Shown: one piece after another, positions 14,169 through 20,287 of the stretch | Layout of the letters: each line of letters begins with the position of its first letter | How positions within the stretch are numbered: position 1 is the stretch's first letter | Source: a virus | Direction: 5' to 3' (one strand) | DNA: 20,287 nt | Virus record (IMG/VR): IMGVR_UViG_3300010430_000555 | Coordinates: 1 to 20,287 of that record | Notes under the pieces: generated by a model | The model's database searches: none | What the model saw: the letters and a program-made list of their open reading frames with translations, nothing else | What the model was told of the DNA's origin: nothing | Position numbers and translations under genes: made by a program

Positions 14169-16384
14169 TGTACGAGCAAAGTTTATATAAAGTATTAAAA
14201 GACCATATTAAACCTAAAGTTTTAAAAAGAAACAATAGGTATAAAAAATGGGAATATGGTTATAACGAAGAACACGATGTTATAATTATAAGTAAAACGG
14301 GTGAAATAGGCGAAGTATATGAAATACAGAACTTAAAAATAGCTTTACCTAAACAAAACGATGTAGTAGAGTTTAAAGAAAACAAATGGAGTCACACAGA
14401 ATATCCTAAACAATTAAAAAAGATAAAATCTGTTTTTGATTGGGAAGAATATCCAACAGAATTTAAAGAAGAATGGTATGATTACATTGATAAAGAATTT
14501 AATAGAAGAGAACAAGGTTTTTGGTTCTATAATAAAAACGTGGCTACTTACATTACTGGTACTCACTATATGTACTTGCAGTGGTCCAAAATTGATGTTG
14601 GGCAACCAGACTTTAGGGAATCAAATAGATTATTCTACATTTTCTGGGAAGCTTGCAGAGCAGACTACAGGTGTTATGGTATGTGCTATCTCAAAAACAG
14701 GCGTTCCGGATTTTCATTCATGGCCTCTGGCGAAACCGTCAACATGGCGACCATTTCAACGGATTCACGGTTTGGGATTTTGTCCAAATCTGGCCCCGAT
14801 GCTAAAAAGATGTTCACAGATAAGGTTGTACCAATATCCGTTAATTATCCATTTTTCTTTAAACCAATCCAAGACGGTATGGACCGTCCAAAAACCGAAC
14901 TTGCCTACAGAGTACCAGCATCCAAATTTACCCGTAGAAAACTTGACTCCAATCAAACCCTTAAAGAAATTACCGGTTTGGACACCACAATCGACTGGAA
15001 AAACACCGGTGACAACTCCTATGATGGTGAAAAGCTCAAACTCCTCGTTCACGATGAATCGGGTAAATGGGAAAGACCAAACAATATATTAAATAATTGG
15101 CGCGTTACAAAAACAACTCTTAGATTAGGTAGTAAGATAATAGGTAAGTGTATGATGGGTTCAACATCAAACGCTTTAGATAAAGGTGGTGATAATTTTA
15201 AAAAATTATACTATGATTCAGATATTAAAGAAAGAAACGCCAATGGACAGACTCGCTCAGGACTCTATTCTTTGTTCATACCTATGGAATGGAACTACGA
15301 AGGATACATTGATTCTTATGGATTACCTGTCTTCGAAACTCCAAATAAAAAAACCTTTGGACCTCACGGTCAAGAGATAAAAATAGGAGTAATTGAATAC
15401 TGGCAAAATGAAGTTAATGGTTTAAAAAAAGATCAAGACGGTTTAAATGAATTTTATAGACAATTTCCAAGAACTGAACAACACGCTTTTAGAGACGAAG
15501 CAAAACAATCAATATTTAATTTAACAAAAATATACGAACAAGTTGATTTTAATGAAGACTGCAAAAGTGAGTCACTAATAACAACAGGTTCTTTTAATTG
15601 GCACGGTGGTATAAAAGATAGTCCAAACGGTGTTTTATTTGTACCAAATGAAAACGGTAGATTTAAAATTTCTTGGGTACCTGAGTTAAATCTTCAGAAT
15701 CGTTTAATAATGAAAAATGGACTAAAGTATCCAGCAAACGATCACATGGGTGCTTTTGGTTGTGACAGCTATGATATATCAGGTACTGTTGATTCTCGTG
15801 GATCAAATGGTTCACTACACGGTTTAACTAAGTTTTCTATGGAAAACGCACCACCTAATATGTTTTTTTTAGAATATATAGCTAGACCACAAACAGCAGA
15901 AATGTTTTTTGAAGATGTACTTATGGCATGTATATTTTATGGTATGCCAATATTAGCTGAAAATAATAAACCTAGGCTGCTTTATTATTTTAAACGTAGA
16001 GGTTATAGAGGATATTCAATGAATAGACCAGATAAGTCTATTGCTAAATTGTCTGTTACAGAAAGAGAAATAGGTGGAATACCTAATTCAAGCGAGGATA
16101 TAAAGCAAGCACACGCTGCAGCTATAGAATCATATATAGAGACACATGTTGGTAATTTAGGTGAATCTTATGGAAACATGTACTTTCAAAGAACACTAAA
16201 TGATTGGGCTAGATTTGATATTAATAATAGAACAAAACATGATGCTTCTATTAGCTCTGGATTAGCAATAATGGCTTGTAATAAAAACAAATATAATCCT
16301 GTTTTTAAAAGAAAATTAGAAGTAAAACCATTAGGTTTTAAAAAATATAATAACGAAGGATATAGTTCACAAATAATACAATAA
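14168..16384 (+). CDS. terL: Terminase large subunit (packaging ATPase/nuclease)
   Basis: A 738-residue protein, long for a terminase but within the range of large phage packaging motors. The ATPase domain has a variant Walker A at about 176-183 (KNRRSGFS, lacking the classic GxxxxGK[ST]) and a Walker B at LKLLVHDESGKW with Asp296-Glu297. The C-terminal part contains a likely RNase H-fold nuclease: FGCDSYDISG (Asp533 as a metal ligand candidate), followed by acidic residues including FFEDVLMACIFYGMPILAE. The enzyme cuts concatemeric DNA and pumps it into the procapsid through the portal, which is encoded directly after it with no gap. Bases about 14684-15075 (Walker A to Walker B) use markedly different codons and higher GC than the rest of the gene. 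Very likely correct from motifs and gene order. Confidence 0.92.
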   Translation: MYEQSLYKVLKDHIKPKVLKRNNRYKKWEYGYNEEHDVIIISKTGEIGEVYEIQNLKIALPKQNDVVEFKENKWSHTEYPKQLKKIKSVFDWEEYPTEFKEEWYDYIDKEFNRREQGFWFYNKNVATYITGTHYMYLQWSKIDVGQPDFRESNRLFYIFWEACRADYRCYGMCYLKNRRSGFSFMASGETVNMATISTDSRFGILSKSGPDAKKMFTDKVVPISVNYPFFFKPIQDGMDRPKTELAYRVPASKFTRRKLDSNQTLKEITGLDTTIDWKNTGDNSYDGEKLKLLVHDESGKWERPNNILNNWRVTKTTLRLGSKIIGKCMMGSTSNALDKGGDNFKKLYYDSDIKERNANGQTRSGLYSLFIPMEWNYEGYIDSYGLPVFETPNKKTFGPHGQEIKIGVIEYWQNEVNGLKKDQDGLNEFYRQFPRTEQHAFRDEAKQSIFNLTKIYEQVDFNEDCKSESLITTGSFNWHGGIKDSPNGVLFVPNENGRFKISWVPELNLQNRLIMKNGLKYPANDHMGAFGCDSYDISGTVDSRGSNGSLHGLTKFSMENAPPNMFFLEYIARPQTAEMFFEDVLMACIFYGMPILAENNKPRLLYYFKRRGYRGYSMNRPDKSIAKLSVTEREIGGIPNSSEDIKQAHAAAIESYIETHVGNLGESYGNMYFQRTLNDWARFDINNRTKHDASISSGLAIMACNKNKYNPVFKRKLEVKPLGFKKYNNEGYSSQIIQ
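14684..15075 (+). other. Codon-shifted, GC-elevated patch inside terL
   Basis: Hand count: 157 G+C of 360 bases (44%) at 14701-15060, against 51 of 180 (28%) at 14221-14400 in the same gene. All nine Leu codons in the patch are CTC, CTT or TTG and none is TTA, whereas the first six Leu codons of the gene are all TTA. Arg uses CGN in four of seven cases. The reading frame and motifs stay intact, so this is a recoded or exchanged segment, not an insertion. Confidence 0.8.
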
Positions 16385-18799
16385 ATGACATATACTAATT
16401 ACGTAGGTTCATTTCCAAGTCAAGTAGTATCAGACGAAGAGAAGCAAGGTTACGAATACGGTTACGCCGTAGGTCGCGCAATAGAAGGCGAATGGTTTTC
16501 TGGAGACAGAGGTGGCATGGGAAATAGATACCAAAATAGTTGGTTAAATTTTCACAGACTAAGATTATACGCTAGAGGTGAACAATCTGTTCAAAAATAC
16601 AAAGATGAATTATCTATTAATGGTGATTTATCTTATTTAAATTTAGACTGGAAACCAGTTCCTATTATACCTAAGTTTGTAGATATAATAGTAAACGGTA
16701 TGTCTCAAAAAATTTTTGATATAAAAGCTTATGCACAGGATCCTGAGTCTTTAAAGCAAAGAACAAAGTATGCTGATGCTATAATGAAAGATATGTATGC
16801 TAAAGAAATAATTCAAGCTACAAATGAAGCTACTGGTATGGATTTTTTTAACAGCAACGATCCTAATAACATACCTGAATCTCAAGATGAATTAGATCTT
16901 CACATGCAACTGTCTTACAAGCAATCTATAGAAATTGCAGAAGAAGAAGCTATAGAAAATGTTTTAGCAGCTAACAAATATGAATTAATAAAAAGAAGAT
17001 TAATATCTGATTTAACTATAATAGGTATAGGTGCTGTAAAAACAGATTTTAACTTATCCAACGGTGTTACATTAAATTATGTAGACCCTGCTAATTTAGT
17101 TTATTCATACACAGAAGATCCAAACTTTGAAGACATATATTATGCCGGAGAAGTAAAATCTATTAGTTTAGTAGAATTAAAAAAACAGTTTCCTGGTTTA
17201 ACAGATGAGGAATTAAAACAAATAGAAAAGTTTCCTGGTGATGCGAATTATACTAGAAACTTCTACGCGCAACAAGATTCTTATAATCAAGTTCAAGTTT
17301 TATATTTTGAATACAAAACATATAGTAATCAAGTATTTAAAATAAAACAAACAGATCAAGGATTAGAAAAAGCACTAGAAAAACCAGATACATTTAATCC
17401 ACCTGAAAGTGATAACTTTGAAAGAGTTGGAAGAGCTATAGAGGTTTTATATACTGGTGCTAAAATACTAGGTCATGAGATGATGTTAGAGTGGAAGATG
17501 TCAGAAAACATGACAAGGCCAAATTCTAACGTAACAAAAGTTAACATGAATTACTCTATATGTGCTCCTAGAATGTATAAGGGCATGATAGAATCAACAG
17601 TTAGTAGAATAACTGGTTTTGCTGATATGATTCAATTAACACATTTAAAACTACAACAAGTTTTATCTAGAATGGTTCCTGATGGTGTTTTTGTTGATGT
17701 AGATGGTTTAGCTGAAGTTGATTTAGGCAATGGCACAAACTATAACGCTCAGGAAGCACTTAATATGTACTTTCAAACTGGTAGTATAGTAGGTAGATCC
17801 ATGACACAAGATGGTGATTTAAATAGAGGTAAAGTTCCTATTCAAGAACTTCAAACTTCTTCTGGTAATGCTAAAATAGGATCTTTAATACAAACTTATC
17901 AGTATTACTTACAAATGATTAGAGATGTAACCGGGTTAAACGAAGCTACTGATGCTAGTACTCCGGACGCACATGCTTTAGTTGGTTTACAAAAAATGGC
18001 AGCTGCAAACTCAAATACAGCGTTAAGACATGTAATGCAAGGTGGTTTATACCTAACATTAAGAACATGCGAAAATATAGCGTTGAGAATAGCAGATGCC
18101 TTAGATTATCCTTTAACTAGGGCTGCATTAATAGATTCTATATCGTCTTATAATACTGGTACTTTAGAGGAATTACAAGAAAAAACGTTACAAGACTTTG
18201 GTATATATTTAGAATTAGAACCAGACGATGAAATGAAAGCTCAATTAGAGCAAAACATTCAAACAGCACTAGCATCTGGTGGTATTGATTTAGATGACGC
18301 TATTGATATTCGTCAAGTTAAAAATATAAAATTAGCAAATGCTTTATTAAAACAAAGTCGAAAAAAGAAAGCCGCTAGAGATCAAGCTAATCAACAAGCG
18401 AATATACAAGCTCAAGCGCAAGCAAATTCACAAGCAGCTCAACAAGCTATAGAGGCTGAAATGCAAAAGCAACAAGCTTTAGCTGAAACAACAATACAAA
18501 TTGAGCAAGCAAAAATACAGTTTGAAATAAATAAAATGCTTCAGGAGGCTAAAGTTAAAAAAGAACTTATGGCTGAAGAATTTAGCTATAATATGAAGTT
18601 GGCTCAAATAAAAGCACAAGCAGAAACACAAAAAGAAAAAGAAATAGAAGATAGAAAAGATAATCGAATAGAAAAACAAGGAACACAAGAGTCTGAGTTA
18701 ATAAACCAAAGACAAAACAACACTTTACCTCAAAGTTTTGAATCCGCAGGATTTGATGGACTAGGAGGGTTTGGATTAGAACAATTTGATCCTAGATAA
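16385..18799 (+). CDS. Portal protein
   Basis: An 804-residue protein starting at the base after the terL stop, in the canonical TerL-portal order. The N-terminal and central regions look like a phage portal: KPVPIIPKFVDIIVNGMSQK, GIGAVKTDFNLSNGVTLNYV, DPANLVYSYTEDPNFEDIYY, then a long helical region with TPDAHALVGLQKMAAANSNT. The C-terminal 150 residues (about 655-770) form a Gln/Ala/Lys/Glu-rich continuous helix likely to be a coiled coil or barrel extension of the portal ring, followed by a Gly-rich end. Portals form dodecamers at one head vertex and connect head, packaging motor and tail. The long C-terminal helix could reach into the DNA-filled head. The assignment rests on position, size and overall pattern; there is no strict sequence motif. 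Confidence 0.85.
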   Translation: MTYTNYVGSFPSQVVSDEEKQGYEYGYAVGRAIEGEWFSGDRGGMGNRYQNSWLNFHRLRLYARGEQSVQKYKDELSINGDLSYLNLDWKPVPIIPKFVDIIVNGMSQKIFDIKAYAQDPESLKQRTKYADAIMKDMYAKEIIQATNEATGMDFFNSNDPNNIPESQDELDLHMQLSYKQSIEIAEEEAIENVLAANKYELIKRRLISDLTIIGIGAVKTDFNLSNGVTLNYVDPANLVYSYTEDPNFEDIYYAGEVKSISLVELKKQFPGLTDEELKQIEKFPGDANYTRNFYAQQDSYNQVQVLYFEYKTYSNQVFKIKQTDQGLEKALEKPDTFNPPESDNFERVGRAIEVLYTGAKILGHEMMLEWKMSENMTRPNSNVTKVNMNYSICAPRMYKGMIESTVSRITGFADMIQLTHLKLQQVLSRMVPDGVFVDVDGLAEVDLGNGTNYNAQEALNMYFQTGSIVGRSMTQDGDLNRGKVPIQELQTSSGNAKIGSLIQTYQYYLQMIRDVTGLNEATDASTPDAHALVGLQKMAAANSNTALRHVMQGGLYLTLRTCENIALRIADALDYPLTRAALIDSISSYNTGTLEELQEKTLQDFGIYLELEPDDEMKAQLEQNIQTALASGGIDLDDAIDIRQVKNIKLANALLKQSRKKKAARDQANQQANIQAQAQANSQAAQQAIEAEMQKQQALAETTIQIEQAKIQFEINKMLQEAKVKKELMAEEFSYNMKLAQIKAQAETQKEKEIEDRKDNRIEKQGTQESELINQRQNNTLPQSFESAGFDGLGGFGLEQFDPR

Positions 18800-18829
18800 A
18801 GAATTATAAATTTTTAATTATATTATATT

Positions 18830-20032
18830 ATGTCAAAAGAAACAGAAGTAAAAGAACCTGTTAAGCAGGAAGGTGACTTTAAAGTTAAAAAGAAAGTACC
18901 TAAAAAACTAATTGTACCAGAAGAAACTATAAAAATGGATCTTGCTGCAATTAAAAAAGAAGAACCTATTAAAGTAGATTTAACACAAAAAAACAAAGAA
19001 GATGCCATTCAAAAGCAAAGCTCAGAGAAAAGCGTGTTACGCGAAGAGGGATCCAAGGTGGAACTGCAAGATGTGGGACAAGGAGACAAAGGGTCCGCTG
19101 AAAATGTTATTAAAGAAATACCAAGATCCAAAGAAGAAATAAAAAAAGTAAAAACAGAGGTAAAAGAAGCTATTAGAGATCAAGAAGTGCTAGGTAAAAA
19201 ACTACCTGAAAACATTGAAAAGCTAGTTTCCTTCATGCAAGAAGTGCCTGGTTCAACTATTGAAGATTACGTTAGATTAAACGCTGATTATTCAAATGTT
19301 GATAATAACACTTTACTTAGAGAATATTATAAAAATACACGTCCACATTTAGAGTATGATGAAGTTAATTTTCTTTTAGAAGATAATTTTAAATATGACG
19401 AACAAGTGGACGAAGAACGCGAGATTAGAAAAAAGAAACTTGCGTATAAAGAAGAAGTTGGAAAAGCTAAAACTTTTTTAAATGGTCTTAAAGATAAATA
19501 TTATGATGAAATCAAGTTGAAATCATCTTCTACTCCAGACCAACAAAAAGCTGTAGATTTTTTTAACCGATACAATGAAGATGAAAAAGTGAGACTTAAA
19601 CAACGTGAAGAGTTTGAGCGCATAACTAAAGATACTTTTAATAAAGAATTCGAAGGTTTCGATTTTAATTTAGGAGAAAAAAGCTTTAGATATGGCGTTA
19701 AAAACCCTAACGAAGTAGTTGAAAATCAATTAGACTTAACAAATTTTGTTACGAAGTTCTTAGCAGATGACGGTAGTTTAAAAGATCCAAAAGGTTATCA
19801 CAAAGCCATGTATGCTGCTAGAAATGCAGACACTATAGCTCAACACTTTTATGAACAAGGCAAAGCAGACGCTGTTAAAGACGTTGTGGCTAAGTCTAAA
19901 AATATTACTACAGAAACAAGAAAAGAAGGTGGTAATAATAGTGGAAGTGTTTTTGTTAATGGTATGAAAATTAAAGCAATAAGTGGTGCTGATTCTTCAA
20001 AACTAAAAATTAAAACAAAAAAATTTAACTAA
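18830..20032 (+). CDS. Scaffold-like / capsid assembly protein
   Basis: A 400-residue, extremely charged, Lys/Glu-rich, mostly helical protein lying between portal and the probable capsid gene, the usual place for a scaffolding protein. The first 110 residues are low-complexity and probably disordered (VKEPVKQEGDFKVKKKVPKK, then EEPIKVDLTQKNKEDAIQKQ). The central part is helix-rich with long Glu/Lys tracts. The end (NSGSVFVNGMKIKAISGADS) is shorter and more hydrophobic and may bind the capsid protein, as scaffold C-termini often do. No protease motif is seen, so it is not obviously a head protease. Bases 19021-19100 show a local GC spike. The start follows an A/T-only leader. Function is inferred from composition and order. 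Confidence 0.65.
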   Translation: MSKETEVKEPVKQEGDFKVKKKVPKKLIVPEETIKMDLAAIKKEEPIKVDLTQKNKEDAIQKQSSEKSVLREEGSKVELQDVGQGDKGSAENVIKEIPRSKEEIKKVKTEVKEAIRDQEVLGKKLPENIEKLVSFMQEVPGSTIEDYVRLNADYSNVDNNTLLREYYKNTRPHLEYDEVNFLLEDNFKYDEQVDEEREIRKKKLAYKEEVGKAKTFLNGLKDKYYDEIKLKSSSTPDQQKAVDFFNRYNEDEKVRLKQREEFERITKDTFNKEFEGFDFNLGEKSFRYGVKNPNEVVENQLDLTNFVTKFLADDGSLKDPKGYHKAMYAARNADTIAQHFYEQGKADAVKDVVAKSKNITTETRKEGGNNSGSVFVNGMKIKAISGADSSKLKIKTKKFN

Positions 20033-20047
20033 AACAATTTAAAAATT

Positions 20048-20287
20048 ATGAGTTTACAACCTCAATTTGGGAATTTAGTCCCATCTCAAGCACAGGAAGT
20101 ATTAAACAGCAACTACCTACAATGGAATGATGCTGCAGGTGCTAACTTCGTGGATTTTGCACAACAATATCTACCTGAAGTATACGAACAAGAAGTAGAG
20201 CGTTATGGAAACAGAACGTTATCTGGCTTTTTAAGAATGGTTGGCGCTGAAATGCCAATGACTTCTGATCAAGTAATTTGGTCTGAA
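20048..20287 (+). CDS. Probable major capsid protein (5' end only, runs out of window)
   Basis: The ATG is at 20048 after the leader AACAATTTAAAAATT. The frame stays open to the window edge (80 codons). The product starts MSLQPQFGNLVPSQAQEVLN and continues with AAGANFVDFAQQYLPEVYEQ and FLRMVGAEMPMTSDQV. The position after terminase, portal and scaffold-like genes is where the major capsid gene sits in most tailed phages. The N-terminus is helix-rich and acidic, like the N-arm of several capsid families. C-ending codons (AAC, TAC, TTC) are more frequent than in most of the window, consistent with high expression. The fold (HK97-type) cannot be shown from this fragment. Confidence 0.7.
   Translation, partial: MSLQPQFGNLVPSQAQEVLNSNYLQWNDAAGANFVDFAQQYLPEVYEQEVERYGNRTLSGFLRMVGAEMPMTSDQVIWSE

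Noticed and set aside
14436-15092. 218-residue open frame on the + strand inside terL, and a 95-residue frame on the - strand (14765-15052)
   Set aside because: Both overlap the GC-elevated patch, where fewer AT-rich stop codons occur by chance. The products lack recognisable features, and the terL frame with its Walker motifs is clearly the real one.
1-20287. tRNA genes, CRISPR array, integrase or attachment sites
   Set aside because: No cloverleaf-like sequence, regularly spaced direct repeats with spacers, recombinase motifs or flanking direct repeats were seen in the gaps, which are all under about 80 bases.

Overview
The window is a stretch of an AT-rich, tightly packed, double-stranded DNA tailed-phage genome. 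Every supported gene is on the + strand, most gaps are a few to about 75 bases, and many stops and starts overlap. The likely host is a member of the Bacteroidota, probably a gliding marine Flavobacteriia. Three things point there: a clear GldL-like protein (a gliding motility/type IX secretion motor component), the near absence of Shine-Dalgarno sequences in favour of A/T-rich leaders, and small-protein families that I associate from memory with uncultured marine phages. No integrase, tRNA, CRISPR array or insertion sequence was seen, and no intergenic stretch exceeds 300 bases.

Layout. (1) 1-3309: 3' part of a large repetitive tail-fibre gene that begins before the window. (2) 3372-7068: a small conserved protein, a full phage GroEL, a GroES overlapping its end, a small winged-helix-like protein, and a 359-residue protein of unknown role. 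(3) 7105-8449: very small basic or His-rich proteins. (4) 8524-9023: a probably highly expressed beta-rich virion protein followed by a convincing Rho-independent terminator. (5) 9035-11547: two proteins with zincin motifs, HExxH and HExxGH; the second looks like a virion-carried or ejected protein. (6) 11622-12463: the GldL-like two-helix membrane protein and a holin-like protein. (7) 12474-13948: a small beta-rich protein, a coiled-coil protein, a 75-residue protein and a 201-residue protein that looks like two GroES-like barrels in tandem. (8) 13893 to the end: the head/packaging cassette, namely small terminase, large terminase, portal, scaffold-like protein and the start of the probable major capsid protein, in the classic order.

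How the parts may work together. The last block builds and fills the head. The GroEL/GroES pair, and perhaps the tandem GroES-like protein just before the terminase, would provide a phage-dedicated folding chamber for capsid or fibre subunits. The fibre would contact the host surface. The holin opens the inner membrane at lysis. The GldL-like protein is the most unusual gene: it keeps the two transmembrane helices and charged residues of the motor protein but has a different, shorter cytoplasmic tail, which suggests that it targets or mimics the host gliding/T9SS motor. Two patches of unusually high GC and altered codon use, in the terminase ATPase core and in the scaffold-like gene, suggest mosaic recombination.
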